Program-made: the position numbers and the translations under genes | Part shown: positions 33,860 to 46,501 of the stretch, piece by piece | How positions within the stretch are numbered: position 1 is the first letter of the stretch | Layout: each line of letters begins with the position of its first letter | Assembly (NCBI GenBank): GCA_029448655.1 | Contig: JACCLO010000011.1 | Span: 1,736,001-1,800,000 of the forward strand | Length of the DNA stretch: 64,000 bases | Origin: Wolfiporia cocos | Taxonomy: Eukaryota; Basidiomycota; Agaricomycetes; Polyporales; Phaeolaceae | Direction: 5' to 3' | The notes under the pieces: generated by a model | Told to the model about the DNA's origin: nothing | What the model saw: only the letters and a program-made list of their open reading frames with translations | Database searches by the model: none

Positions 33860-35590
33860 TTAGTGCTTGAGCTCAGAGCCTTTATAGCCATCGTTAACGC
33901 CGAGCTCCGCGAGTTCCATCATGTCAGAAAGGTATGAGCTCTCACATCCGGATTCTGCGTGGCTCCTGACGTTACGTGAACCTGTTAGGACATATATGTC
34001 ATGTGCCAATAAATACCAGGGGATGTAGATACCAAGCAAGTCTGCATCAGATATTTGACTTCGATGGACGGACACTTGCAAACGTGGCTTTGTATCGAAT
34101 GATAATGTGTCCGTTCTGGTCATCTGTTTGACTACGTGTGAGGTTTCGTCATCTTATCAAGTGCTACTGAAGTACCTGAGATTGCAATCCTTCATCTCCA
34201 CGGAAGCCTCGCAATTCAAGGAGGCAGTGAGTGATAATAATCGATGTTAATCTGTTGGATATGAAGAGATAATTTGTAGCGATTCTCTGAAGAACTCACG
34301 GAGTTACACAGCTTGACGATAGGTCGCGAAACGCCTATCATAAAGTCAGGAATCGGCTCCGGAATTCATGAGTCTATGGAGTATAATCACATTTGTACTG
34401 TACAATACGACGTCCAATACGTTGAGTATCAAAACAGCGCTGCGCATACACCATGTAATCGAGGCACCTGTCACTCTGAAGCGATGTCACTTGCCTAAAA
34501 TACTTTATGCCTACGATGGAACGGCTTCAATGAGTGAACCAATCTGATTGAGAGATCTACTCACTCTGAAGTAGGAATACGTCGGAAATTGAATGACCCA
34601 CGGATCCCACCCTCGATGACGATACCCGGTGAAAAGCCTTCCGATTTTGAAGTGCTATGAAGAGCAGGACAATGGCGTCCGAAGCAATGAGGCACACGCG
34701 TATTACTATGGTTTCTTTTAATCCGTCAGCGCTTGAGCCACGAGTATTGCAACTTAGGCACCTCTAAGCGAAACGTGAAGGTCATCAAGTAGAACAATGA
34801 CTATCATGGGATCAACTTCTGTACCTCTCAGTAGCAGAGTTGTCTGAGTTGAATTTCTCGATGGAGCAACTTGTGCGTGCATCAGGGACAGTGCTTAGAT
34901 TGCCATAGGCTACCACAAGCTACCGTATCTTGTAAGCCTATGCATCACAATGCTTGGTAAGAGTGCATACTGTCTCTCCAAAGAAGGGTGCCATTCCCAA
35001 GATACCAACAAGCACAGTTAGAAGCCAGTTGTGGCTAATGGCGTATGCGCGTATCGCAGCAAATGCTTCACACAGATCAAGTCAGACGCGACCCGAATGG
35101 ATGATAGGAATTTCGATTCGCCAACATACCTGCCGACGCGATATAAAGCAACAAATACATCACATAAAAAGGGATCACGGTCGGAGCGGTGCAGCTATCG
35201 GTACAACTCTCTGTCAGATCGTACAACAAGCGATTGGCTATATTGTCACAGACCCCTACAAAATCCATAAATGACTAAGAAGTACACGGAGATTCTAACT
35301 CACCGCGTATTGACTCCAAGGTACCAAGGTGAAGAGAGAAATCAAGCTGTAAGCCATCGAGATGTACCGATTGTAGTAGAATATAAGTGGCACTACAATC
35401 GATGTCATTGGTCTCTTCCAAAAACACTTCACTTCCTGAGGCAGAGTAAGTGCATAATCATACAATATCAAGACTGCTCTTTATCAGCTATGTGTCTCTG
35501 AGCACAGGACTAAGACTTACCTGAAGGTATTAAGTGACAATAGTTAACAATAAGCTCATAGCTCGGGGTCACAAGTATTTTTGGAAGCAT
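33860..35590 (-). CDS. DUF6533 seven-span membrane protein, copy 4
   Basis: Minus-strand member of the family. Start at 35590 (MLPKILVTPSYEL). Then VNYCHLIPS, LILYDYALTLPQEVKCFWKR, NRYISMAYSLISLFTLVPWS, SCTAPTVIPFYVMYLLLYIA, AFAAIRAYAISHNWLLTVLV, RVCLIASDAIVLLFIALQ, VLILNVLDVVLYSTN, LTSIIITHCLLELRG and a longer hydrophilic tail ending in KGSELKH at 33860. The pattern matches copies 1-3 and 5 span by span. The IFYxVFPSF exon seen in the other copies was not found here. One intron near 34499 appears to be GC-AG (AG|gcaagt). More diverged than copies 1-3; probably functional but less certain. Confidence 0.72.
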
Positions 35591-38500
35591 ATATAGCACG
35601 TGCGGCGGGGAGTATATACAGCAGAGCTCCTTCTCGACCAGTTGCTGAAGCAGAGATGCTCTGCTTCAACTTGAAGGGTGCGGGGGACTTTGGGGTGGCG
35701 AGAATAGTTGCAGGTATCATCTGGTAGGATGTTATATGCATTCACAGTGGTGCTGGCGCTGAGACTTGCTGTGGATGGCCCGTCTGATTCTCGGCTTTAA
35801 CGATCAATGAGATGTTGACAGAATGCCAGCGCTGGAGCGCTAACGACTCTGAAAGTCGAAAAGAAGTGGACCACATCATGCGGGCCACGCAGCGGCCATG
35901 CTTATCGATACGGAATCATGTCAGTGTTATTACAACATGCGGCGGGTCGATGTCGTGCATCCGTACCCACAGCCGCACTAGCCACAGGCGACGAGAACTC
36001 GCATCTGCCAACTACATGAGCATGAGTCTTAAGCTGCGATATGCATCGCCATGACAATGAGTCTGTATGACATGCGCAGTCTGTATTGAGAACATGTCGG
36101 GTGTCATTGAGGTATGAGCGCGCCTATTATGGCCGATAGTGGCTGGCAATAGTGTTTGAGCCACTATCTTGACCATGGAGTGGGTTCCAGTTGTCATACG
36201 AGAACCGCAGAAGCGGAACCATTCCACATATACGCGCGTCAAGATACGACGGTATTTGATCTCAGCCGGCGGTCAGGTTTATATAGTAGCCTTCGGCCTC
36301 TTCATTTAACTGTGTCAGAATGAGTCCAAAGTCTCTCAGAGAATATCAACGGAAACCCATGATGAACGGTGACGGAAGCTTACCCGGGGAAGATTCCCAC
36401 TCAGATGAACAATGAACGTAACGTTAATGAACACAGCCCGTTTACGGAACATCTCTCACGGTGGGTTACTCATCGCTAAGCGCTATAAACATTGATCATG
36501 CATGCCTTGTCGTCCTGTGTTGGTCGACAGGGACACCGATTTAATCATGTTCTTCAGAATGGATATGCCATTCCGCTCGCCTCTCTCGTCCCCGGATTAT
36601 ATTCTGCTTAGTGCTATGGCAGTCACTGATGGCGTTGCATCCGAGCTCGTCGTCGCAGCGGTGGGTAACGGCAATGCAGCGCGCTGTGAGTGCTGATAAG
36701 TTGGGCGAGACCGGCGTTAGCCGGAAACGGACGCAGGAGATGTAGGAGCCGCCGGGTGGGCGGGCCCGTTCATCTCGTGCGATGGGCACACACAGGCGCG
36801 CACCGCGCGCGATGGGGGGGCGCATGCGGAATCAGAGCTGGCACACAGTAAATACACGACGATACACGTAGCGTGACGCGGCGCGCGGAGCCAGTACATG
36901 ATAACCGCGGCGCGATCACAACAAAAAGAGGGAGCGGAGGGAGGGGCAGAAACGGAACGGCGGCGTCGCTAAAGGCAGGGCTCGGCAGCGGGCTGGTATA
37001 TAGGCGACACGCAAGGAGCGAGCGCGCGATGAAATTTGCTTGCTCGCGCGAGCCGGCCGCGCCACTAATTGAAACAGCTAAGTACTGTCTCACTGCCATG
37101 CAACTGGAAATAGGAAAGGCACCGCCGATGGCTACTCTGGATAAGACCTTTCTGGCAATGACCCGACAAACTTCCCACGCCCGATACGCGATAGCCTATG
37201 CGTCAGAGGAGTGCCAACAATTATGCAAACGACTGTACATGTGTGTTCGAATTTCGCGTGATAGTACCCGCCACTAGGATTCTCATTAGTTGGCGCCTAC
37301 GGGATCAGAAACGCTACTTCTGGCCTGGTGTAGACTGCGTCAGTCGCAAGAAATATTCGTCGCAGCTGCGATGTGGAGGCACGTATGCTGACGAGATATC
37401 ACTCAACCATAGAGTCAATTAGATACAGATAATGACTTGTTTGGCGAATTACAACTTGGGAATCGACGCAGCGTAGTGACAGTAGAAGAAAAGGTTACGT
37501 AAGCTACGACGTCCGAGCTATCTGCCTAGGGAACCCTAACCCTCGACGTCCTTACAGAATCGGTCAACTGTAACGTACATGTACTAGTACAGCATAGCGT
37601 CTGGACATGATGTGAGGGCAGGTGTACAAGACCTACGTACAGTATAGAGATGGGACGGTTATTATTGCAGACAGTCGGAGGTCCCCTTCCAAGTAAAGCC
37701 GTGAGCCGTTCACTGGCTACCTTCGCCAAAAGGGCACAACACTGACATCAACAGCATAGGCGAGTCATATCGCAGAGGTGAGTCCCATCGCAGGGGTGAA
37801 GCTCTTCAGAATGGTCGGTTTTCTGTGTATGCTGCACAACAGTGTAAGATGAAGGTATCGCCGGACGACCGTGGCTCCAAGCTAGACCTACCGGTGGACA
37901 TATCCAGCTCGACTCCCGGTGCAGAAGTAAAGCATGCCGATCACGCTCAGTTGTTAATCCATGTTTTTCGGAATGATGGTCCCATATGAATTAATGAGAA
38001 TGAGAGGGAACGCAAACGGCACCTCCGGCACAGCCTGAGGGAAGCGGAATGTTCAAACGGTACACCGTAGTAATAGTTACTTGATCAGAATACAAGAGGT
38101 TAAGATAACAGTCGAGATTCGTCAAAATGAGACATGAGGACGCGGACGTAGCACTGCGGCTATGAGAGGCCTATCACATACCAGTACACTAAGGCAATCT
38201 ATATAGAGAAACCGTCGAGTGGTTTCTTGGTACTTTTGAACACGACGAGTTGACATAGAAAGAGCATATCACAACATATACAGCACATTCACAATCAATG
38301 TCAATGGAAACAGAAGTTGGTATGGCATGGTGATGCATCAAATCAGAAACGATACTGTCATGCAGGCCATCTGCGGAAAACAGGTTTGGGGCTCCAATGT
38401 GGGGTTGAAGCACATAGATCTACTCTACCCCTGATGCAACATAGTGCGGAGCGGCAGCGCTTTCTGTTGGTCAGTGGCGGCTTGTGATGCAGCATTTGAA

Positions 38501-39236
38501 ATGGTCTGTTCATGGTCCGGCTGTGCAAGCCTGAAACGCATTGAATGTCATTATGATATTTTGACTGTGGCGCATACAATATTGAGCTGCCGGTCGGGCC
38601 TCGGCCTCAGGCCTCAGGTCAAGCCCATATAGTGGAATGATTGAGGCCGACGGAGGCACGGGCAAGTACTGCCGAACATGTCACATTGTTGCAACTCCAG
38701 CGCCGGGGTTATGATGGGTGTCGTCAGCCCTGCCCTGCGTGATCGCCACCGGAGTTGGCGCTTCCTTATTCGCGTCCAAGAGTATTGCAACTCGAAAGTC
38801 GCGACAAAGACAAGCTGCGAAGATGTGTGGCCAGCCTATTGGCATGAATATCACGGCTTCAGTCGTATGTGCGAGACGTGCTCTTGTCATAATCATCGCT
38901 AACACATCAACTTGCTACCAGAGATCGAAGTCAGATAGCAGACCACGTTTGTCAGCGTAAAGCATTGGCCATGTCATTAATGCAGAGTAGTCAATGGATC
39001 CAATCTACGTGTGTCCGTGAGTGCATGTACACTTCTACCCTCCTAATCTATCCGACGATAAAATGAACATGCCGAATAGCCTTATTCCGTATAAATTCCA
39101 GATGGTTCGGACTGCCCTCTGGCAGCATACCAGCCGACGAGTGTTCTTCGCGCGTAAGCAATGAACGCTGCAGCATTGCCAAATCGACTCACCAACACCA
39201 CATCCGCCACACATCATATCAAAGCTCGGCTTACCC
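35591..39236. other. 3.6 kb without a recognised gene
   Basis: Open frames on both strands are short. The part at 36750-37080 is GC-rich and full of CGCG words. An 18-bp tandem duplicate lies at 37762-37797. No transposon coding sequence, tRNA or rRNA was seen. It may be decayed sequence or hold a non-coding gene. Confidence 0.45.
37762..37797. repeat. 18-bp tandem duplication
   Basis: GAGTCATATCGCAGAGGT followed directly by GAGTCCCATCGCAGGGGT: two 18-bp units differing at three positions. Confidence 0.6.
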
Positions 39237-40240
39237 TCAACTCTTGTTGCCAACAAGAATCCCAAAAACAGCCGTGATGATCCCGCACAGTGCGAACGCG
39301 ACAAACACCGCACTAACACGCGCAACCGGATACACGCCCTTGACAAGGGCATTTTGCACAGCGTAATATCTGATCACGCCCAAGAAGAGGGTACATAGAC
39401 CGATGACGATGATTGTCGCACCAAGCGGCCGCGAATATCTCTGCAATTGCTGATTTGTGCCTCCGGCGATTGTGAACAGCTGGACCAGCGCTGATGACGG
39501 ATATAGTCAGTACAACTATACTACCTTGATCACAGTACATCAGTCGAAAATAATAACTCTATACAAAGTCATTCGTCATTCTTCGAATTGAACGACGAAG
39601 TGCGGGTATGGCGGACGGCGGGAGCCGCAATCTCGGCGCCTCATCGGGCTGCAGCAGACAGGAGGGAGGTTAAGGACCCCGTTATACGTCGATTGAAGCG
39701 ATATGTGCCGATGCCACAAGATCGTACATTCACAACGCGACCACACTAGTGCTCAAACCAGCGGCAGCTCCAGCATAAGACACGTCGAGTGATGCACTCT
39801 TCTGACGTGAAATGAAGGAACCGAACGGACATACCTACGCCCATTGACGCAATCGTCAAGCTGGTCCGTACATAGGCAAGGAATGTTCGCTCCGATGCAA
39901 GGTGATCCCGCGCGACGCTTCCTGAATTCTCGAGCGTAAGCGAGAGGTTCAGCCGGCGACCGAGTTCCTCGAGCGTCTCCCCTCTCTGCCTCCGCTGCTC
40001 AGGGCCCGATGCGCTTGGGTGGCGTGCCTCGTCAATAGTGGGTTCCGGCGACCGCTCCTTATTATCATTGCCCTCTGGCGAAGGTGTGTAGGGCGAAGGA
40101 GTGCTCTTGCCAGCGCCCGACTTGATTTGGTGCGAGTCTGTATCCAGGTGGAGTGTAGTGACTCGCGAGAGGGGCGAAGAGGGTGAGCCAGGGGTGCTAG
40201 CATGGGCGTCCGAGGCTCGCGAGTACATCGTCGTCGTCAC
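39237..40240 (-). CDS. DUF202 membrane protein
   Basis: Two exons (40240-39835, 39490-39237) encode 219 aa. The N-terminal half is Ser/Pro-rich and polar. The C-terminal half is the DUF202 domain (YidH-like): NSGSVARDHLASERTFLAYV, then TSLTIASMGV spliced to ALVQLFTIAGG, then two more hydrophobic spans (ATIIVIGLCTLFLGVIRYYA and VSAVFVAFALCGIITAVFGI). In fungi such proteins are small vacuolar or plasma-membrane proteins of unknown biochemical role. The 344-nt intron is about six times the local norm, but the junction GGC GTA G|CG CTG restores the family consensus exactly. The family call is firm; function unknown. Confidence 0.88.
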
Positions 40241-40818
40241 AGTGGCCGTCGTCAGTAGACTCCAGGAAAAGGGGCTACGGTGTAAAAAGGCGTGGGTGTG
40301 CGGAGAAGAGCTACAATATAGGCCGAACCCGCTGAATTCGTAATTGTAGTGCTCCAGTAGAAGACCGAATGCCTCAATTCGTTATGTCGGGGCGCATCCG
40401 CGAGGTCACGGCGTGCTCAGAACAGTTTCTCTGTCAGAAACTGGCGGCAGAGAAGACATTGGCGTTGCATTTCGCGGTGCCGGCTCCCTGTGCGTTTCGC
40501 GTAGCGGTAATAGTAGCGCCATCGTCGGCGGCGAAACGTGCGGAGGTTACGACGGCGGATTTCAGTCAGACGTGAGTACAGCAAGCCACACACCAACGAC
40601 CAATGGAGGACGTGGTGGCGGGAGAAGATACGTACGTGAATTGCGGTCGAGGTGAAATACTAGTGATATAGCGCTCAACAATCACATCATCCCCGCTGAT
40701 AATTGCGCACACCACTAAGCGGGGCTACAGCTATAAGCACAATCGTGGAGGCGATATTACACGTAGACACATTGTAGACACAGTGTATACAACGTCGTAT
40801 TGCGCAGTGTACAGCTGA
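40241..40818. other. Promoter of DUF202 gene / 3' flank of ETFB
   Basis: No gene seen. Short frames overlap on the plus strand near 40370-40650. Confidence 0.5.
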
Positions 40819-41969
40819 TCATGCAGAAACAGGGCCAATACCGGCCTCCTTTAATTTCGCGATCAACTCGTCCACATTGGCAACCTGCGAATATGATTGT
40901 GATTGTTCAAATCAGAGGCGGCGTTAGCGTGCATTGTCAAGTAGCTGCGCGTACCTTTCCACCGCCCTGACGTTTGGGAGGCTCTGTGACCTTGAGAGTT
41001 TCTAGCCGTGGGGTCAAGTCAACCTGCAAATCTGTAGCAGTCAGCTTCTCAATAGGCTTCTTCTTTGCCTTCATGATGTTGGGTAACGATGCGTAGCGTG
41101 GTTCTGAGGAGAGGAATTATTCAGTTGTCCCCGCGTATGCTTGAGACATACCATTGAGCCTGTGGCGCGCGGATGAGCGATAACCGACCGGCTGTTCTGA
41201 GAGCACTCACCGGAGGTCAGTTGTCACCACGAGCGGTAACCGACACCACAGCTCCTCTAATCCACCATCGACCTCCCTCGTTACGTTCGCTCCGTTCTTC
41301 GTCACATCCAGCTCTACCTTGCTAGCAAACGTCGCCTGCGGCCAGTCCATCAACCCAGCGAGCATCTGCCCAGTCTGTCCCGCGTCGTCATCGATAGCCT
41401 GCTTGCCCATGATGACCAAGTCCACGCCGCCCTGTTCCTTCTCGCGCTGAATGATCGCGCGCAATGCCTTCGCGACACCGAGAGGCTCGGGTGACGGTGC
41501 AGAGTCCGGAATCTCGACGTGAATGCCTGAGTCCGCGCCCATGGCGAGTGCGGTACGGAGGGTCTCGGCCGACTTCGGTGGCCCAATGGTGACGACCTTT
41601 ATGGATTTGACCTCGTCCTTAAGACGTTCGCGTAGACGTACGGCTTCCTCCACCGCTAGCGAGGGCGTGCTTAGCATATACGGTGGCAGGGACGCCGCGA
41701 CCAAGGGACGTACGAACCAATCTCGTCAAACGGATTCTGACATAGCAGATGCAGCGTCAGTGTTCCTCAGTATCAACCATGTTCATACCATCGAGTGCTT
41801 GACATTGAGGTCAATGCCCTTTTGGTCAGGGTTCACGCGAATCTTGACTGCATAGTCGACAGTCCTAATATCATATGTGTGAATACTGCTGGGTTCACAA
41901 CTTGGACATATGCATATACCGCTTTATAGGAACCAAGATGTTGAGCAAGCGGACAGCCGATGGCCTCAT
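40819..41969 (-). CDS. ETFB: Electron transfer flavoprotein beta subunit
   Basis: Beta subunit of the mitochondrial ETF heterodimer, which passes electrons from acyl-CoA and related dehydrogenases to ETF-ubiquinone oxidoreductase. Seven exons in frame (41969-41920, 41864-41789, 41736-41718, 41655-41211, 41159-41152, 41103-40955, 40884-40819) give 270 aa; the human protein has 255. It carries [37 protein letters not shown] and [20 protein letters not shown] (AMP/FAD-binding beta-subunit region), then [20 protein letters not shown] (recognition-loop region that docks on dehydrogenases), and ends [12 protein letters not shown]. One exon has only 8 nt (41152-41159). Divergent with the MPP-beta gene. 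High confidence. Confidence 0.95.
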
Positions 41970-42276
41970 CTCGACCAGTTAAACGCAGCTAGCCACTGAG
42001 GAATGTTGAGAGCAAGCGTCCTATAACATGTAAGCACGTCATTGATGGCCGTAATGGGCCAAACTAACCTCATATAGTCGGTTCTACTTTCGTTAAGCCG
42101 TTAGCAAAGATTAGCGCGCGGATACACTAGAAGTTAATCTCCGCCCAGTCGATAGTATAGCAGATGTAAGCTCCGATTGGCGATATTTTAAGCGGAGACG
42201 CATTGGATGTGATGACCGAATTTGCCCGAGGTCGACGTTTCCGACGGCGACCAACTCTTTACTTTCGACGACCTTG
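41970..42276. promoter_or_regulatory. Shared divergent promoter, ETFB / MPP-beta
   Basis: A 307-bp gap separates the start codons of two nuclear genes for mitochondrial proteins on opposite strands. Shared control is plausible. No specific binding site was identified. Confidence 0.55.
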
Positions 42277-43859
42277 ATGGTTTCACGAACGCTTTCCGCC
42301 TCCCTCGGGCGTGCTCTTCGTACTGCGGCGCGTGCACCGGTAACTACTTTGTGCCAATTTGCGTGAAACTGCTCTGATAATTCCGTCAGCGACCTCTGCG
42401 GTCATTCGCGACGGCAGTCAATGTCCCCAGTCCCATCACGCAGTCTACGACGCTATCCAATGGCTTGACTGTCGCGACTGAGTCACATCCGCACGCGCAA
42501 ACTGCGACTGTCGGTGTGTGGATTGACGCGGGTTCGAGGGCGGAGACGGACAAGACAAACGGGACCGCACACTTCCTCGAGCATATGGCCTTCAAGGGCA
42601 CCAACCGGCGAACGCAGCACGCACTCGAGCTCGAGGTGGAGAACCTTGGCGCGCACTTGAATGCGTACACGTCCCGCGAGCAGACGGTGTACTACGCTAA
42701 GAGCTTCCGCAAGGATGTCGGTGTCGCCGTGGATATCATTAGCGACATCCTGCAGAACTCGAAGCTGGAGAACTCGGCGATTGAACGGGAGCGTGATGTG
42801 ATTTTGCGGGAACAGCAGGAGGTTGACAAGCAGCTCGAAGAGGTTGTTTTCGATCACTTGCACTCCGTCGCTTTCGCTGGTGCGTCCCCCGGCCCGGTTT
42901 CCCTATTCGCTCATTATGTGTTTTCTCGGTTTGTACAGGTCAACCGCTTGGTAGGACCATTCTCGGCCCAAAGGCCAACATTCTTTCTATCAGCCGTGAC
43001 GATCTTGCGTCTTACATCAAGACGAACTACACCGCTGACCGCATGGTTCTGGTCGGCACTGGTGGCGTTGACCACCAGGAACTCGTCAAGCTCGCTGAGA
43101 AGCACTTCTCCGCCCTCCCCGTCTCTTCTAATCCCATTCCTCTCGGCCGTCTATCGCACCCGAAGACCAAGTTCGTCGGCCAGGAAGTGCGCATCCGCGA
43201 TGATACTATGCCCACCGCGCATGTTGCCATCGCGGTAGAGGGTGTTGGCTGGAGCTCGCCTGACTACTACCCCATGCTCGTCATGCAGTCAATCTTCGGC
43301 AACTGGGACCGCTCGCTGGGCGCTGCTGGTCTGATGTCGTCCCGTTTGTCCCACATCGTCTCCTCCCACAACCTTGCGAACAGCTTCATGTCGTTCTCAA
43401 CATCATACTCTGATACTGGTCTCTGGGGTATCTACCTCGTCACAGAGAACGTGATGAACATGGACGATCTCGCGCATTTTACTCTCAAGGAGTGGACGCG
43501 CATGTCGATTGGCCCGACCGACATCGAGGTTGAGCGCGCGAAGAGCCAGCTCAAGGCGAGCTTGCTCCTCAGCTTGGATGGCACCACGGCGATTGCGGAG
43601 GACATCGGGCGTCAGCTCGTTACGAGCGGTCGCCGCATGACGCCCAAGCAGATCGAGCAGGCTGTTGATGCTGTTACTTCTGCGGACATTAAGCGAGTAG
43701 CGCAGAAGTACCTTTGGGACCAGGACGTGAGTATTTCCTATTAGACGCATATGCCACCCTCTCATTGTATACCAGATCGCAATTGCTGCTCTTGGCCCGA
43801 TTGAGGGTCTTCTGGACTACAACCGTATCCGTGCGGACATGTCGTCGCTGGTGTACTAG
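42277..43859 (+). CDS. MAS1: Mitochondrial processing peptidase beta subunit
   Basis: Catalytic beta subunit of MPP, the matrix enzyme that removes presequences from imported proteins (M16 metallopeptidase). Four exons (42277-42339, 42390-42879, 42939-43726, 43776-43859) encode 474 aa. The short first exon is an Arg/Ala/Ser-rich presequence ([20 protein letters not shown]), followed by LRSFATAV. The inverted zinc motif HxxEH is HFLEH at residues 82-86, in [17 protein letters not shown]. Other family marks are [39 protein letters not shown] and [11 protein letters not shown], with the later [11 protein letters not shown] half. The presence of zinc ligands separates it from the alpha subunit; the core II subunit of complex III lacks them too. 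High confidence. Confidence 0.95.
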
Positions 43860-44535
43860 ATGTATTCAAGGTATGCTATACCACTCTTTCCCCTGCATCT
43901 CTAAATCCAGTGGCAGTCAGGGATAGACGTAAAAGTAGCTGTTTGCTTCCACTATTGTGTCATGTCGATAGGTAGTGAGGATAATATTTCCATCCGCCTG
44001 CCATGTCAAGAGAATGTTGAAGCATTTGCCACCTCTTAACATTGCTTGTCAGCCGAGCTTCGTCGCTTAAGACTCGCGGGTGCCCTAATCACTTATGGCT
44101 CTGCGCAGGAATGGTCTGGGGTATCGTGGCTATTTGTCTCAGATCCTCACCTTCGCGGTCTGCGGGCTTCAAAGCATTACTACATGCATGGACGCAGCGG
44201 ATCAAACAACTTGACGGCAGCCGTGGGATTGATCGCGTTCCCGGCTCTGCGTTGTTCCTCGGAATGTGTTGTCTTTTACTTTGCCCACGCGGTGCGTGTA
44301 CGATTACATGGATCCTTGGCACGAGCAACTTTCTGCAGCACATACCATTCTTTCCCAAGGTCATCTTTGGGTCCCGACGGCATTCCGACTTCATTGTATG
44401 TTCATTCTCAAATCTCACGCTGTCTCTACGATAAGCCGAAAGAAACACCCTCGTATGTGTGTATTCATTCGACCTAGAGGAGCGTCCCACAAAGCTCCTG
44501 GCTAACTCTTGACTGTTGACTGCATCTTTGCTGCT
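43860..44535. other. Intergenic with overlapping open frames
   Basis: Open frames of 130-158 codons overlap on both strands (about 44042-44565), but none shows a motif, start context or splice continuation. I see no supported gene. Confidence 0.45.
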
Positions 44536-46123
44536 ATGGATGGACAGATCCAGTTCTATCATCACGGTCGCTTCAAAGTTGCTGATGGTGTGCTGCCAGA
44601 TGCTGTGACCGCATATCAGACGTTCGGAGATCCTGCTAACCCTTGCATTGTCTTTCCTACGTGCTATGGAGCACAGCTACGGCTGGACAGTGAGTATATC
44701 CTGATCGCTTCTATGCTGTTCATAGAAGGGCGTCTAGGCCAGATGTACCTCGTCGGGGAGGGAAAGGTCTGTAATGAGGTATGATAGAGTCGTAGAGCCT
44801 ACTTGATGGTCGTTAGGCCTTAGATCCGAAGAAGTACTTCATAGTCACATTTGCGCTGTTCTGCAATGGAGAGGTAACTCAATGAATGTGAGCTCGCACG
44901 TCAAGGATTACTGACCACCGCTCAGTCTTCCTCTCCGTCCAACACGGTGAGTATATTATCACTGCAGCTCCCATGCTCTCGCTGAACATGGGATAGCCAC
45001 CTCCGTATAATGGGCCTTACTTCCCTTCCATATCGTACGAGGACAATATGTGTGTACCCATGTATGACATCAGTTCGAGCAAACGGTGAAGCAATGGTTT
45101 GGCTAGCCGTGCACAGTACGCTGTCCTCACGCAGAAGCTGGGCGTTCAGCACGTTTTATGTGTCGTGGGGTTCTCTATGGGCGGGCAGCAGGTGAATGCA
45201 AGTCTCGCAGGGGCACAAAGCTTTTGCTGTTTACTATCAATCTGCTAGGCGTATCATTGGTCGGTGGTCTACCCGGACTTTGTGGACCGCATCGTGGTTA
45301 TCTGCTCATCAGCACGCACGAGTCCGCACAACAAATGGTATTGTAGTGATATACGATTTCATCGTCCGTTCTCTCACCGTTCTACAGCTTCCTTGAGGGC
45401 CCCAAGAATGCCATGAAGGCCGGAAAAGATTTTGAGGACGGTCATTATCAGCGCACTCCGCAACATGCAATCAGGGCTTTCGGTCGGGCTTATTGCGCTT
45501 GGGCGTACGGGCAAGCGGTAAGGGCCATCAGCTAATCGGAAAGCTTGCCATCATAGGTCAATTATGCAGTGGTTCCGTCAGCATTTGTATCAATTCAATG
45601 GACTGTGTGTAATCTCTGCTGAGTCTGCGTGTTGTGATGTGGCTCATCCATTTTTAGTTACCCTACGCTAGAGGCATGGATCCGTGAGAACTGGGAAGCA
45701 CGATATGTTACCTATTGGGACGCAAACGATATGCTGGCCCTATTGGCGACATGGCAGGAAGGAGACGTATCTCAAATCAGAGACAATGGCGATTTTGAGC
45801 ACTGTCTCCGCAACATCAAGGCCCGGGCATTGGTAATGCTCTGCAAGACGGATCTCTACTTCTGTGTATGTATTGCGAGACTACCGAGTATGACCCTCAC
45901 ACTTACTTGGCTACATTCTCTCGACATAGCCCGAGGACAGCGAAGTCGAGGTGTCACTTTTGCAGAATGCCAATTTGGTAGTGATCAATAGCGTTTGGGG
46001 TCATGTCGGTGCGTATTATACATGTCGTAAGTATGCTATCACTAACAGCACGAAGCTGGTGGAAGTGCAAATCCCGAAGACGTGAAGTTCGTGACAGAGC
46101 AAATCATCCATCTCCTCGGATAG
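44536..46123 (+). CDS. Alpha/beta hydrolase, homoserine-acetyltransferase-like
   Basis: Member of the alpha/beta-hydrolase group annotated in fungi as homoserine O-acetyltransferase family. Twelve exons rebuild in frame to 335 aa (exon 1 44536-44689, last exon 46056-46123; all junctions keep frame). It starts MDGQIQFYHHGRFKVADG, then AVTAYQTFGDPANPCIVFP and FALFCNGESSSPSNT. The nucleophile elbow is VVGFSMGGQQ with Ser128, followed by SSARTSPHN, LEGPKNAMKAGKDFEDG, AWAYGQAWFRQHLYQF, LVMLCKTDLYF with the acid, and VWGHVAGGSANPED with the His. At 335 aa it is shorter than true Met2 (486 aa) and lacks its extra cap, so the substrate is uncertain. No lesions. Confidence 0.9.
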
Positions 46124-46501
46124 GCGCATTGATGTCCATTGATTATATATCTAAGTTCGCATCTCGATCGCCGCCACTCGCATTCTGCTTGAAGGCAGCG
46201 TCGTGCATGATCGCGCGACATGCAAAGTCCTCTTTCCGATGAGCGTTCGCGACATTAAGTCAAACTGTCGCTATGAAACGATCCCGTACTACTCCTTACA
46301 CACCCTGTTCGATGTCATGCGCGGTCCGTATTATGGAAAGCTCAAATTCGTCCACCCTATGTGTTTGAGCTGCAGGAAGAGAAAGTTGCGTTGCTGTCAT
46401 AGATATCGAGGAATAAGAAATTCAAGACCTACCTCGCGTTGCCTGTGATACGGAGAGTGGGCTAGCTATGGGCTGAGAACTCTGGGTATGCGACGCAAGG
46501 A
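46124..46501. other. Convergent intergenic gap
   Basis: Between the 3' ends of the alpha/beta hydrolase and DUF6533 copy 5. Nothing recognised. Confidence 0.5.

Noticed and set aside
36500..37280. Plus-strand frames in the GC-rich 36.5-37.3 kb part
   Set aside because: Low-complexity residues, no introns joining them to a larger protein and no motif.
43860..44565. Open frames of 130-158 codons on both strands after MPP-beta
   Set aside because: They overlap one another, lack any motif and have no splice partners; more likely chance in a GC-balanced intergenic gap.
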